Shown here one piece after another: positions 30,801 through 42,656 of a stretch of DNA of 64,000 nucleotides; position 1 is the stretch's first letter; each line of letters opens with the position of its first letter. The position numbers were made by a program, and so were the translations under genes. Origin of the DNA: Anagrus nilaparvatae (taxonomy: Eukaryota > Arthropoda > Insecta > Hymenoptera > Mymaridae); assembly GCA_022575985.1 (NCBI GenBank), contig JAKSXM010000014.1, positions 3,286,001-3,350,000 of the forward strand. Reading direction: 5' to 3'. The notes under the pieces were generated by a model that worked only from the letters and a program-made list of their open reading frames with translations, searched no databases and was not told the DNA's origin.

Positions 30801-31312
30801 TTTACGGAGGGGTGAAAGGAGAAGTCTTCAGAGGGAAAATGAGTGAAGCTCATAAAATAGTGAAGCTTGATATGCTGAAAGAGCAAGATATACAACGAGA
30901 CTTTAGCAGGGTTGATAAATCAAGATACTGGGAAAGCTACAAGGATTATAAAAGTAGCTATGAAAGAGAGCCATATTGGGAAGAAGAAAACATAAGGGGT
31001 AACTGGAGGGAACAGTGGGCTAGAATTAGGTGTGGGAATTTAAGCAAAGAGGGAAGAAAAGGATTTACTGATAGAAGTTGTAGAGTATGTAAAGTGGAAG
31101 AAGAATCATTTGAGCATATTTGGGTCTGCGAAGAAATCAGAGGGAAAATTAAAGATAATACTGTGAAGGAATTGGATGAGTGGAAAAGAGAAAACAGTAG
31201 ACAGGGTAGGGACTGGCGGGAATCAATAATGGGGGTTTTACAGGGCAAGCCAATTAAGGAAATTTGCAACTACGCTAGAGAAATGGAAAAAATTGCAAGG
31301 GATGGGAATTAA
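27784..31312 (+). pseudogene. LINE ORF2: APE-type endonuclease and reverse transcriptase, one frameshift
   Basis: The endonuclease lies in the frame 27784-28953 (Asn in W-N-I-A-G, Glu in ETWL, GDLNAR, SDHMP). The frame is lost near 28921-28935 and coding resumes at once in another frame through 31312. The reverse transcriptase shows the K-A-A-G-x-D-G-I fingers motif, Y-R-G-I-S-L-L, V-D-F-K-T-A-F-D, R-Q-G-C-P-L-S-P and the catalytic FADD. A C-terminal zinc knuckle, CRVCKVEEESFEHIWVC, follows at about 31080-31130. The enzyme nicks target DNA and copies element RNA in place. I cannot assign the clade securely; I/Jockey/L2-like groups fit. A single indel separates this copy from an open ORF2. Confidence 0.85.
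28500..28626 (+). repeat. In-frame tandem duplication inside the endonuclease
   Basis: Two successive ~60-66-base copies both contain GGGGGGATCAGTC and TTGGTTATAGAGAATAATAA, together doubling the D-L-V-I-E-N-N-N strand around a catalytic Asp region. Length differences keep the frame open. Confidence 0.8.
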
Positions 31313-31555
31313 AAAACCAAATTATGGTACCAAATAATTATATATATAGAAATAAATTTAGCCTAATAAGAATACTGGATAATAATTTTATATTAAATAT
31401 TAATTAATTATAATGTAGTAATAAGTTATCTTTAATGTAATAAAAATTATAACTCAAAACTGTAAACTCAAATTTTGTATTAATTCTATATATATAATTT
31501 TGTAAAAAACTGTAAAAGTTGCACAATAAAATATTATACTATACTATATTTAAAT

Positions 31556-32696
31556 TTAAAAATTTAAATGCTACCATTGCATAAAAATATATAAAATTAA
31601 AAAAATATTTAAATGCAATCGTTGTATAAAAATATTTGAAATTACAACTTTTCTATAAAACAGGAGACTGTTAGAAAAAAATTTATAATGGCGTAGAGTT
31701 TCTAGTAAAGTCAATAAAAAAGTACAATTTTCTTATAAAACAAGACAAATACAAAAAAAATTTTAATGCAATCATTGCATAAAAATTTTTGAAATTAAAA
31801 AAATATTTTAATCCAATCATTGCATAAAAATTTTTGAAATTAAAAAAATATTTTAATCCAATCATTGCATAAAAATTTTCTCAATACAATTATTGCATAC
31901 AAATATTTGAAATTCTAACTTTTCTATAAAATAGGAGACTGTTAAAAAAAAATTTTTAATGGTGTATTGTTTCTGGTAAAGTCAATAAAAAAATTTCAAA
32001 GTTATCATTGCATAAAAAAAATTAAAATTACAATTTTCATATAAAACAAGACAAATACAAAAAAAAAATTTTAAAGCAATCATTGCATACAAATTTTTGA
32101 AATTACAAAAATATTTCAATGCAATCATTGCATAAAAGTATTGAAATTACAAAAATATTTCAATGCAATCATTGCATAAAAATGTATGAAATTCCAAATT
32201 TTCTATAAAACAGGAGACTATTAGAAAAAAAATTTATAATGGCGTATAGTTTCTGCTAAAGTCAATAAAAAAATTTCAAAGTTATCATTGCATAAAAAAA
32301 TTTAAGAATAAAATTTTCATAGAAAACAAGACAAATACAAAAAAAAAATTTTAATGCAATCATTGCATACAAATTTTTGAAATTACAAAAATATTTCAAT
32401 GCAATCATTGCATAAAAGTATTTGAAATTACAAAAATATTTCAATGCAATCATTGCATAAAAGTATTTGAAATTACAAAAATATTTCAATGCAATCATTG
32501 CATAAAAATGTATGAAATTCCAACTTTTCTATAAAACAGGAGACTATTAGAAAAAAATTTATAATGGCGTATAGTTTCTGGTAAAGTCAATAAAAAAATT
32601 TCAATGCTTTCGTTGCATAAAAATATATAAAATTACAACTTTTGTATAAAACAGGAGACTATTTAGAATAGCGTATAATTTCGGCTAAAGTCATTA
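31556..32696 (+). repeat. 45-bp satellite, left block
   Basis: The basic unit of 45 bp contains the palindrome TGCAATCATTGCA followed by TAAAAGTATTTGAAATTAC. Runs of units alternate with a ~75-bp spacer (CTATAAAACAGGAGACT...ATGGCGTATAGTTTCTGG...AAAGTCAATAAAAAAATTTC), giving a higher-order period of roughly 280-330 bp. Because 45 is divisible by three, repetitive ORFs appear on the minus strand; they are artefacts. Confidence 0.9.
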
Positions 32697-33940
32697 TTAT
32701 TATTATTATTATTCAGTTTATTTTGCCATGACAAAAATTAGTACACTCTTTTACAATTGTTTTATAAGTTAATACAATATAATAAAAATTCTTTAAAATA
32801 CAATAATTCAAATTGAAACAAATCAAAAGTCAACAACAATCTGTCAGTAGTAAATAGTTAAAATTAATAAACGAATTTAAAATATATATAACAATAGCTA
32901 TAACGTCAATAAAATTATAAGTTAATAAATAACAATTCAATAGTAATATTTAATTTAATGTAATATTTTGAGGAAATATTTGGGGAAATTGTAGGAAAAT
33001 TGGTTTTGAGGTAAAATCAATGAATTCACTTGTTTAAATTAAATAATGTTAATTATTTTAAATCACTTCAATAAATTTTACAATAATAAATAAATAGTTA
33101 GCGGACTGTATAAATTAAGATTACTAAAAAACTGGCATTTAAGAATATAGTTGATTTGATTTTAATTTCACTAAGTTTAACACGCTGGGCGGTGTATGAT
33201 TCGAATTGACTTACGAGCGCGACCGCCGACCACAGAATGAGAGCGACGTATGCGCATGAAACGGTTTTATAGAACCGGTGAAATTTTAACATAAGAGAAG
33301 GGGCCCTAAAACGGGGGGCCGATAAATTAAATAATTACAATATCGCGTAAGACTTTACTTACCGCGAATATTTAAATGAAAAAATATAAAAATATGATTT
33401 TTAAGCTATTGGCCGCAACATACCGCCCGCCTTGTTAAATCTTATTTAACAAAATAAGTTTGTTGAAAATAAAATGAGTTGATACATTAATTGAAAGTTG
33501 AATTAAATTTAACGCGTGATTCTATACAATGCTATGTTTTAATGTATTTTACATGACTTATTCAAAAATTAATTAAGTTGTAAGTTTAATTAACATTTGA
33601 AAAGAAAAAAGAGAAAAAACTTAATTAATTTTTTACAGTGTTAATTTGAGTTTAGTATGATGTTGAAACTGGACCGCCCGCCGTGAACTGACCCACGTCT
33701 GGAACGCCACGTTGGTTGGAACAGTTTGCTGAATTGACTGAATGAGGGAAGATCACGTATGCATGGTGGTATCATATTCCAAAATTTGGCATATTTGACT
33801 TGAAAAGATTGCAAACCCCAATTATGTATAACAGAGGGTATATCCAGATCTTTACGGGGTCCACGAGATGTCCTGTCTCTTTTATATGGTTTAAATAGTG
33901 GTAAAAGAAATGGGGGTTGTTTCATACGTATTATTTTATT
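32697..33940 (-). mobile_element. 5'-truncated LINE fragment inserted in the satellite
   Basis: On the minus strand it ends in an (AAT)n tail, seen as seven ATT units at 32693-32713. TCATTA flanks both sides (32691-32696 and 33941-33946). An uninterrupted satellite copy at 34328-34360 has the same TCATTAAAAAAA context, supporting the insertion site and a 6-bp target duplication. The rest is a 3' UTR of about 900 bases and the end of ORF2. A TAA-type tail is typical of I-clade elements. Confidence 0.75.
33641..33925 (-). pseudogene. C-terminal end of LINE reverse transcriptase ORF
   Basis: 94 codons include F-Q-V-K-Y-A-K-F-W-N-x-I-P, the usual closing motif of I/Jockey-type ORF2 proteins, shortly before the stop. 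The 5' part is lost at the truncation point. No catalytic domain remains. Confidence 0.65.
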
Positions 33941-33946
33941 TCATTA

Positions 33947-35030
33947 AAAAAATTTCAGTGCTATCATTGCATAAAAAAATTTAAAGATACAATTTTCATA
34001 TAAAACAAGACAAATACAAAAAAAAAAAATTTACTGCAATCATTGCATAAAAATTTTTGAAATTACAAAAATATTTCAATGCAATCATTGCATAAAAGTA
34101 TTTGAAATTACAAAAATATTTCAATGCAATCATTGCATAAAAATGTATGAAATTCCAACTTTTCTATAAAACAGGAGACTATTAAAAAAAAATTTATAAT
34201 GGCGTATAGTTTCTGGTAAAGTCAATAAAAAAATTTCAATGCTTTCGTTGCATAAAAATATTTAAAATTACAACTTTTGTATAAAACAGGAGACTATTAG
34301 AAAAAAATTTAGAATGGCGTATAATTTCGGCTAAAGTCATTAAAAAAATTTCAGTGCTATCATTGCATAAAAAAATTTAAAGATACAATTTTCATATAAA
34401 ACAAGACAAATACAAAAAAAAAAAATTTACTGCAATCATTGCATAAAAATTTTTGAAATTACAAAAATATTTCAATGCAATCATTGCATAAAAGTATTTG
34501 AAATTACAAAAATATTTCAATGCAATCATTGCATAAAAATGTATGAAATTCCAACTTTTCTATAAAACAGGAGACTATTAGAAAAAAAATTATAATGGCG
34601 TATAGTTTCTGCTAAAGTCAATAAAAAAATTTCAATGTTATTATTGCATAAAAATATTTAAGAATACAATTTTCATACAAAACAAGACAAATACAAAAAA
34701 AAATTTTAATGCAATCATTGCATTAAAATTTTTGAAATTACAAAAATATTTCAATGCAATCATTGCATAAAAATATTTGAAATTCTAACTTTTCTATAAA
34801 ATAGGAGACTGTTAAAAAAAAATTTATAATGGCGTATTGTTTCTGGTAAAGTCAATAAAAAAATACAATTTTCTTATAAAACAAGACAAATACAAAAAAA
34901 ATTTTAATGCAATCATTGCATAAAAATTTTCTCAATGCAATTATTGCATATAAATATTTGAAATTTCAACTTTTCTATAAAACAGGAGACTGTTAGAAAA
35001 AAATTTATAATATCGTATATTTTATGAAAA
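33947..35030 (+). repeat. 45-bp satellite, right block
   Basis: Continuation of the array at 31556-32696 on the other side of the LINE fragment. Same 45-bp units with ATGCAATCATTGCAT and the same spacer with GGAGACTATTAGAAAAAA. A roughly 390-bp stretch at 33947-34335 is almost repeated at 34336-34600, so higher-order homogenisation is visible. Confidence 0.9.
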
Positions 35031-35551
35031 AAATATATATGAAATTATATATAAAAAAACACAAAAAATTTCACTATGGAGTAAAATGGATATTTTCTGT
35101 TCTTTTTATATCAACAAACACAAATTATGAAAATTTCATTATATAGTAAAATTCATATTGATTGTCTACAATATCAGTTGTGATGTATATGAAAATTGAA
35201 AATATTCAAATATTCATTGTCTACAGTATGAAAAAAACTGCAAATTTTGTTAAAAAATCTGAATATTACTATATTCTATTTTCAATTATTATTTATTATT
35301 AATAATTATTAATGTTATAAAATATACCTCATTAGTTGTAAATATTTATAAATAATCATGTTACTTTTTCTTAATATTTATTATAAAATTTCTTTGTTAA
35401 TAAATTTAGAGGTATAAAATTAATTCTGTTCTCATTCATTTGTAAATAAAAATTAATTGCTTTTTAATCACCTATGATTAAATTTATTATAACTAAACAT
35501 ATATGATCAAAATATAAATAAATTAATGCAAAAGATGTTTTATTTGGTTAA
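35031..35551. other. AT-rich stretch ahead of a Helitron end
   Basis: Contains two related ~60-bp pieces (AATTTCACTATGGAGTAAAA and AATTTCATTATATAGTAAAA near 35070 and 35135) and no ORF. Probably the body of a non-autonomous Helitron ending at 35579. Confidence 0.4.
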
Positions 35552-35579
35552 GCCGAGCATCGCGAGGCCAATCAGCTAG
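35552..35579 (+). mobile_element. Helitron 3' terminus (plus orientation)
   Basis: GCCGAGCATCGCGAGGC hairpin, then CAATCAG and CTAG followed by T at 35580. This is the canonical 3' end of a Helitron (hairpin plus CTRR, inserted before T). The same end in reverse orientation occurs at 47782 and 52862. Confidence 0.75.
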
Positions 35580-35582
35580 TAA

Positions 35583-35928
35583 AAATAAACTCCACATAAA
35601 AAATAACATTTTTTTAAATTTTATATGGAAAATTTCGATGTTTAAGAAAAAAAAAAAAATTTTCACCTATCTAGGGATATTTAAGAAAATTTAAAAACAT
35701 TTTAATAAAATAAAATATCGATTATCTCACTCGCTGAATAAATAAATATAAAAATAAACTCCACATAAAAAATAGCATTTTTTAAAATTTTATATGGAAC
35801 ATTTCGATGTTTACGAAAAAAAAAAAATTTTCACATTATCTAGGAATATTCAAGAAAATTTAAAAACATTTTAATAAAAAAAAATATCGATTATCTCACT
35901 CGCTGAATAAATAAATATAAAAATAAAA
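35583..35928 (+). repeat. Two tandem copies of the dispersed ~173-bp repeat
   Basis: Copies at 35583-35755 and 35756-35928, matching 24890-25062. Each begins AACTCCACATAAAAAATA and ends at CTCGCTGAATAAATAAATAT. They directly abut the Helitron 3' end on the left and the Helitron coding relic on the right. Confidence 0.85.
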
Positions 35929-36024
35929 TGGTTCCTAAAATATCCTATTAGAAGCCAATACCATCGCAAAAAATAATTGTGATACGCTTAACGCACCCTT
36001 AGAAATAATTAAACTAACTGTTTA

Positions 36025-36663
36025 GCTATTAACCCAAAACATGATATATGTGTTTCTCATCAATCTAAAGAGAATTTTTCAGATATAAAAAAGGATCAAT
36101 TGACAAATGATTTAATACATTTATTAAATCGATTGCAAAGACATACAATACATGGCAAACATTGCTTACGTTACAAATATAAATCAAATAAACTTACATG
36201 TCGTTTCAATTTTCCGCAACCTCTAAAAACAAAAAGTTGCATAGACAATTCAGATGGGTATTTCAGATATCATCCAAAACGAAATGATCCATTAATACAA
36301 CGATATAATACAATAATAACATCGATTTGGCGAGCAAATACAGATTTCTCACCGATTGTCTCTGAACAAGCTGTATATTATTACATCTCCAACTACGCAT
36401 CAAAGGGTGAGAAAATTTCAAAAAATTTACAGGAATGTTTGAACGAAATTTGCCAATCGATGTCAGATAATTTACACGCAAAAACAGCAATTCAAAAATT
36501 ATTTATTTCTACTTTAAATGAACGTGATTACAGTGCACAAGAAGTAATACATTTACTCATGAGTTGGCCTCTTTACCACAGTTCACGAACATATGTTACA
36601 TTAGTTATACAAGATGAAGAATGGAAATCAGATAAGGTATTAATTCAATATATATCTATTTAA
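36025..36663 (+). pseudogene. Helitron Rep-helicase, Helitron_like_N region
   Basis: Frame open from about 36025 (no credible ATG) to 36663. It contains an R-H-T-I-H-G-K-H-C-L-R-Y-K zinc-finger-like segment, C-R-F-N-F-P, then Y-H-P-K-R-N-D-P-L-I-Q-R-Y-N and I-W-R-A-N-T-D...Y-Y-I-S-N-Y-A-S-K, the usual order in the region that follows the HUH nuclease in Helitrons. The upstream nuclease motifs are missing. It belongs with the helicase pieces to the right. Confidence 0.75.
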
Positions 36664-36742
36664 AATGTATAAATATTAATTGTTAAAATAAATTATTTTA
36701 AAATTTTGTTCATTTTAGGTATGCAACGAAACTAAAGAAATT

Positions 36743-37037
36743 ATGGAAGCAAATGATTCAACATTAATTGAGACATATAAAATAAGACCACCTGAACTTG
36801 AGGATTTAAATTTGATAAATTTTTGTAAACACTACAGAGTTTACAACAATAAATTTATAAAAAGACGAAAAGAATGCATTGTAAGAATATTTCCGAAAAT
36901 AAACCTTGTTGACAATGAAACAGAAGATGAAAAATATTATAAGTTACATTGTATTTTAAATGTATCATTTATAAATAATAAGAATGATATTCTAATTAAT
37001 AATGTAAATCATGATTCATGGAAGGAACTATATAATT
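36743..37037 (+). pseudogene. Helitron Rep-helicase middle segment, cut by LINE insertion
   Basis: About 98 codons from ATG 36743, rich in acidic and aromatic residues, ending in W-K-E-L-Y-N exactly where the LINE's poly(A) (as T-run) begins. The frame resumes at 41311 with a Ser-Leu-Asn-Ile segment, so the two are one gene. Confidence 0.65.
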
Positions 37038-37268
37038 TTTTTTTTTTTTTATTAATTAGATTATCATGCAAGATTGTATAAAAATTAGAAATACATTAAG
37101 AATAAAGTTTTTTTTAGTTGCAACACAATTAATTAAAAATTTTTAAAGAAAAATATAACAAATATATACAATAGAGTTTAAATTTATTTGAGAAGGGATT
37201 TAGTGGATAGTAAGGAGAGTAGAGGCTAAGCTAAAAAGTGGAGGATAGGGAATGTGAATGGCTTAAGT

Positions 37269-40080
37269 TTAAGGGAGGTTTGATTCGAGTCTGTCAATCT
37301 CTAGGAGGTGTTGATGAAGACTAGATTTGAAAATTTCCACTGAGCTTGACAGACAGATTGCTTCGGGGAGGGAGTTCCAGAATGAGATCATAAAAACCAG
37401 GGAGGAATTGTTATAGGTGGGATTAGTGGAAGTTTCTACAACTAAGTGAGGGCGATTTTTGGGACGTAAGTTTCTGGAGGGAATGTAGACTTTTATTTTC
37501 TCCTTGAGGTAGTTTGGCATTTCGTTGTTTAGTACATTATAGATGTGGACTGCACTAAGGTATTTTGCTCTTAGTTTAACATTCAACCAACCAAGCCTTA
37601 TTCTGTCAGGGGAAGTACGTGACGGATATCTGATATCAAAAAAATATCTTACAGATGCATTTAAAAGCTTTTGAAGACATTTGTACTGCTGATCCGTTAA
37701 ATTTCCCATAGGGAAAACACCAGAGTCAAGGATAGGGAAGACTAGAGCAGCGACTAGCTGCTTTCGGAGATTTTGATTGATGAGGTGCTTGAAGTGTCTA
37801 AGTCTGTACAGGACATGGTTGACCGATTTAATAATATGATTTACATGAGATCTCCATTTCATATCCTGATTGATAAAGAGTCCAACCTTTTTAACAGTTT
37901 TAGAGAGTTTAATATTGGTACCGCTGAAGTAAAAAGAAGTATTTGTATCAAAAAAGTTTTTTTACCGAAAATCATAAAATTAGACTTATCAATATTAATT
38001 TTGAAATTGTTTGCTGAAAACCAATTTTCTATTGCATGAAGATCAGTTTGAAGAAGGGACACTCCTAAGTTTAAGTCCTTATGGGGCACTTGAATGTAGA
38101 TTTGCAGGTCATCTGCAAACATGAGTCGTTTAGAGTAAATTATTTTTAGGCCAAGATCATTTATATAGATAAGAAATAGTAGAGGTCCTAGAACCGACCC
38201 TTGAGGGACTCCACTGACTACGTTTGGGGGGAAAACCCGATAGCAGAGAGTTTGTCCAAAAGAATAGGATGGGAAACTCTGTCGAAGGCTTTTGATAGAT
38301 CTAACAAAAGTAGTATAGTGATGCGGTCTGTATGGAAGCCTTTGCAAATATCATCAGTTAGGTTAGTGAGCAGAAGGTTAGTGCTGTGGTTTTTTAAAAA
38401 GCCAGACTGAAAAGAATCAAGGATTTTATGTTGTAAGATGTAATCAGTAATTTGTCTATGAAGTATTTTTTCCAGTATTTTTGATATAATGCATAAAAGA
38501 GAGATAGGTCTATAATCGGCAGTTGTGGTTGGGTTTGAAGTCTTAGCTACTGGAAGAATATTACGATGCTTCCAAGCTTTGGGAATTCTATTTAGTATTA
38601 TAGACTTGTTGAAAAGTGATATAAAAACTCTGGAAAGACCTGGGGTACTGAGTTTCAGAACTTTTAGTGATATACCTTCAGGGCCGACAGATTTAGTGCT
38701 AAATTGCTTAAATGCCCATTGAAGGTCATCATTTGTGATGTTTTTAAATTTGAAGTGAGGCCTAGGTGTAGTATTAATTGGAGAGTGAACAGTATTTGTT
38801 GAGCTTGACGCATTTTGCGTAGAGATGAAGTAGCTATTTATTGCGTCAGCTGAGAGGAAGTTTTTCCGATTTGGAGGAGAGTTTGTGAGACCTAAATGGT
38901 CAAGATCTTTCCAAATAGTGGCAGGAGAGTTTTTAGTTGAGAGTTTGTTAGAGTAATAGTTGGTTTTGGCTGCCGCAGTTTTTTTAAGTAGCTTATCTTT
39001 GAAGTCCCTGTAAGTATTTAAGTTTTGAGGGTTTCTCTTATTTTTATAGCGTAAATAGAGCTTGTCAAGTTTAGCAGTTTCAGATTTTAGTTCAGGAGTT
39101 AACCAGGGAGATGATTTATTGTCAATAGTGAACTCTTTTATCGGAGCTAGGGAATCCAGGACATTAATTATGTGGGATGCAGTGGTATTCCAGATGAAGT
39201 CCAAGTCTGAGCTAGTGAACGCAAAAGACCATTTATATTTGAGAAGTCTTAGAGTGAATTCACTCATAATCAATTCATTCATTTTGATTTATATTGTCGA
39301 TGTTTCTATAAGAGATTTTGGTATGAGGAGTTTTGGGAACAAAAATATCTAGGGTGACCTCGGTGAGGTAAAGGAAAGTAAAGGAAAGTATGCGGTCATT
39401 TTCATTAATGATGCAGAGATCAATGGCCGAATCATTTGCAGGGCCTATGTGGGTATCACCATGAGGTACAAGATATAGTTTGTTTTTGAAAATGAAGTCA
39501 TAGATCAAATTTGATTTTTGTTTGAAGTAGCTCATATTAGCATTTAGGTCGCCAAGGATCAATTTATTGCTATAGTTTGCGGAAGCTTTAGCTAGGACAT
39601 CTAAGAATTTTATACCTCTATGAAATGAAGAGTCAGGAGGTCTGTAGGTAACAGCAACCATAATAAGAGAATTTGCAAATGAAATTTCGCATATTAGATA
39701 TTCAGGGAGTTTCAAAGGGCCTGTATCCTGGCTCATGTCAATTATTCTGTACTTTAAGTTCTCCCGGGTGTATCGAGCAATACCACCTGAGTTTCGACCC
39801 TGTCTATCATTCCTAATTAGGATATAACCTGGGATTTGTGCCATTTTATCAGAGAAGGCAGGGTTTAACCAGGTTTCTGTAACAGCTACTACATGATGTT
39901 TAAGGGGGGAGAAATAAGCTCTGCAAAAATCTAATCGCTTAGGCTTGCATAAAGAAGAGGCGTTGAAGTGGCAGGCAGAAAAAGATTTAGGAGACGGTTT
40001 TTGAGGTTTTTGGGGATTTTGGTGAAAAGAGTTAAAAGAAACAGAGTAAAGAGAATTTGTGGTTTTATTTGATACAAAAT
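37269..40080 (-). pseudogene. LINE ORF2: endonuclease and reverse transcriptase with three frameshifts
   Basis: Endonuclease motifs: Asn in H-F-N-A-S-S-L, ETWL, GDLNAN and S-A-I-D-L-C-I (39275-40000 region). The frame changes near 39280 to the RT fingers (K-S-V-G-P-E-G-I, Y-R-P-I-S-L-L), again around 38218-38347 (L-L-D-L-S-K-A-F-D, G-V-P-Q-G-S-V-L-G-P, FADDLQIY) and again near 37860 (C-terminal domain with L-R-A-K-Y-L and F-W-N-S-L-P). All RT motifs including FADD survive at sequence level. Enzyme role as for other LINEs: target nicking and reverse transcription. A pseudogene by three indels. Confidence 0.85.
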
Positions 40081-40087
40081 TTGATTG

Positions 40088-41167
40088 CTATTGAGATTGA
40101 GAGGTTCCGTTTTGGGTTAGGATGGAGGCATCAAATTGACTCAACTGGGATTGGGTAAAATTTGTAGGGGATAGGGGAGGTGGGTTTGCTGGAGCTGGGA
40201 TTAGTGGGATAGAGAGGGAAGATTGGAATAGTAGAGGGGGAAATTGAAATTGATTTTGAGAAAAGGCAGGAGGCTTAAGTTGAAAAAGTTTATTTTGGTT
40301 TTGGCGAGTTTGATGGTTTAAAGGAGGAGGGGCAGCTGGACGGAAAGAGGATAGATTCCTATTTGATAGTGGATTCTGGAAAGAGTTTACATTTCTAAAA
40401 TTATTATTATATGTGTAATTATTGTTATTATTATAGAAACGAGGTTGACCTTGATTTGAGTTAAAAGAAAATCCCTGGTTTGGCGGTGGCCCCTGAGGTA
40501 ACTGAGAGAAATTTTGCTGGTTCATTTGATTTTGATTCCAATTTTGGTGCTGAGTTTCAAGTTCGATTGTTGATTCTTGGAGATTGTTTAACGTAGAAAG
40601 AGATTTAGAGTAATTCTTGTAAGTCTTTAGGACTGTTGATGAAAATAGCTCTTTCATTTGGCGTTACTTGAATGAATATTTGTCCGCTCTTGTGCCAAGT
40701 TTTGTAGAGGCCCATGGATTTTTTTAAATTTCGGGCAGCTCTGAAGAGTTTATGCACATCCTGAGGTAAATATTCATTGATGTAGATTTGGTTGTTGGAC
40801 ATGGAGTGTTTGAAGACATCGCTGTTAGAAATTCTACCATAAGATCTTTTTAGGTCTAGAAGTTGAAGACAGTGAGCCCTAAATAGAATGTGACTTGTAC
40901 CATGGAGGAGTTGTTAGGATGCTTGACTACCCGGGCTTTCCTGATGTTTTTAGATTTTGTGATGTTGAGATTGAGATAGTTCCCAAGAATGACGACCTTA
41001 CATTTTAGATCAACATTAGGGTTTTCAACGTTGTCAAGACCTGAGATCATGAGGTTACTTGAATATTCAATCTCAAATGACCTGAGACGGAAGTTAAAGT
41101 CTTCTAATTGGCCTTCGTAAGCTTTGAGTACGTTAGCGTGACCACTGATGGTTGAAGAGCAGTTCAT
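40088..41167 (-). pseudogene. LINE ORF1 relic with Asn/Gln/Pro-rich C-terminus
   Basis: Three overlapping pieces: 40856-41167 (a segment like the L1/Jockey RRM region, with S-S-N-L-M-I-S-G-L-D-N-V and R-K-A-R-V-V), 40605-40802 (I-F-I-N-E-Y-L-P-type residues, then R-N-L-K-K and L-Y-K-T-W-H-K-S-G-Q-I-F) and 40088-40657 (low-complexity Asn/Gln/Pro/Phe). The order matches ORF1 of insect elements with a non-CCHC RNA-binding protein. Frames differ, so it is broken. Confidence 0.65.
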
Positions 41168-41310
41168 GATGAATTGTTGTTGGATTTTACAAACGTTACT
41201 GAGTTGATTAAAGTCCTCACGTAATAACTCGAAATTTTTGAAAAAAGTGACCTGGAGTGAGGATAGTTCTTAGATAGTTCTTAGATAGTTCTTAGATAGT
41301 TCTTAACAGG

Positions 41311-42066
41311 ATAATTCTTTAAACATTAGTGAAGAAAATGAAATAAATTTACATGAATATGAAGAAACAGATGAAATTCCTGAATCCTTAAATGATGACA
41401 TGGTTAGAAATCCATTTTAATATATATCTGGATACTGTGAAAATATTGATAACATTGAATTAGGAAAAAGACAAATTGATATATGCTACGATTGGAATAT
41501 AACAGACAAAAATATACCATCTAAAGATGATATTGAAAATTTTTAAAAAAATTATAAATCAGATAATTCAAACAAACAAAATTCAGATGACGAGAAAAAA
41601 AATATACAATTTACAGAAGATCAACAAGAAGTTTTAAACTGTTTAAAAGGACAAATAGACGCGATTAAAAATAATACATTAAAATCCAATATGATCAAAA
41701 GAGTAATAGTACAAGGAAAAGCAGGATCAGGAAAAAACACAGTAATAAAAGAAATGGTAAAAATGATAACATCTGCTTTCAGGGAAGATGCAGTCAAAAT
41801 CGGAGCACGTACTGGCATGGCTGCTGTAAATGTATATGGAAAAACATTTCACTCATTACGACGATTACCTTTAAATTATAAACAATTTGGTTCATTAGAA
41901 AATCAAAATGCCAAAAAACTACAAACTAAATTAAAAAATTTGAAATTTCTATTTATTGACGAAATGTCATTAATAGGTTTACGTACTTTATATCAAATAG
42001 AATCACGGTGTAGAGAAATTTTTGCTAACGAAATTGATGAACCTTTTGGTGGAATAAAAAACTTAT
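41311..42066 (+). pseudogene. Helitron PIF1-like helicase, N-terminal half
   Basis: Acidic linker (with in-frame stops near 41420 and 41543), then the helicase core with Q-F-T-E-D-Q-Q-E-V-L, Walker A GKAGSGKNT (the usual Ser/Thr after Lys is Asn) and Walker B LFIDEMSLI. Coding is interrupted after D-E-P-F-G-G-I-K-N by the insertion at 42067. In active Helitrons this helicase unwinds DNA during rolling-circle transposition. The Walker A change and the stops make it inactive. Confidence 0.8.
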
Positions 42067-42656
42067 AACCGGTTTGTGTAAACACAACCTAAATGCATGG
42101 AACATGTTTACTTCCAAATGAGGACTAGATATAATACAAATGTTACTCAACATTACAATACAATTTTCTATTGTTGTAATTAATAATTATCACCTTACTA
42201 GTTGTTAAGATTCTAAACCCAAACTATTTTGATTCCCTAAACCTGAATTATTATATGTCCCTGAACCTGAATTATTCCAAGTCCCTAAATCGATATTATT
42301 CTAAGTCCATAAACCTGTATTATCCTAAGTCCTTAAGCCCAGATTTTTCAGTCTTTTAAAAGTATTTTATTTATTTATATATACTTCCCTAATTATTCTA
42401 AGTCTTATTTGACCCCCCCCCCTTAAATAGGACAAATTTGACCCCCCCTTAAAAAGGACAAATTTGACCCCTCCCCCTTAAATAGGACAAATTTGACCCC
42501 CCCCCCCCCTTAAAAAGGACAAATTTGACCCCCCCCCCTTAAATAGGACAAATTTGACCCCGCCCCCCTTAAAAAGGACAAATTTGACCCCCCCCCCCTT
42601 AATTTTCAAGTTCTGAAGTACCCCCTCCCTATAAACATGTTCCATGTTAATAATAT
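42067..42656. mobile_element. 590-bp insertion with C-rich minisatellite, in the helicase gene
   Basis: Flanked by ACTTAT at 42061-42066 and 42657-42662; removing it restores the helicase reading frame (N-L-F-G-D). Short inverted ends GGAACATGTTTA / TAAACATGTTCC lie at about 42098 and 42631. Interior: five ~30-bp degenerate CTAA-CCTGAATTATTCTAAG units (42210-42350), then about seven units of GGACAAATTTGACCCCCCCC (42412-42600) in which TTAAATA and TTAAAAA variants alternate. No ORF. Confidence 0.8.

Larger units (their letters stand above)
26540..31555 (+). mobile_element. Non-LTR retrotransposon (LINE), nearly full length
   Basis: A GC-richer leader (about 26535-26771) precedes ORF1 (26772-27857), then an overlapping ORF2 with endonuclease and reverse transcriptase to 31312, then an AT-rich 3' region reaching the satellite near 31555. 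Both ends are estimates; no target duplication or poly(A) was defined. One frameshift and one small tandem duplication in ORF2 are the only lesions noticed, so this is the youngest-looking retroelement in the window after the Polinton-like copy. Confidence 0.8.
37038..41310 (-). mobile_element. Jockey/I-like LINE inserted in the Helitron, minus strand
   Basis: The 3' end is a T-run at 37038-37050 (poly(A) on the minus strand), next to the target copy ATAATT at 37032-37037; the second ATAATT is at 41311-41316. The 5' end consists of four tandem GATAGTTCTTA units (about 41264-41307). ORF1 (40088-41167) and ORF2 (37269-40080) are present but shifted. Full-length insertion by structure; inactive by mutation. 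Confidence 0.8.

Noticed and set aside
31683..32498. Minus-strand ORFs with a 15-residue repeat (M-I-A-L-K-Y-F)
   Set aside because: They are the 45-bp satellite read in frame because 45 is a multiple of three.
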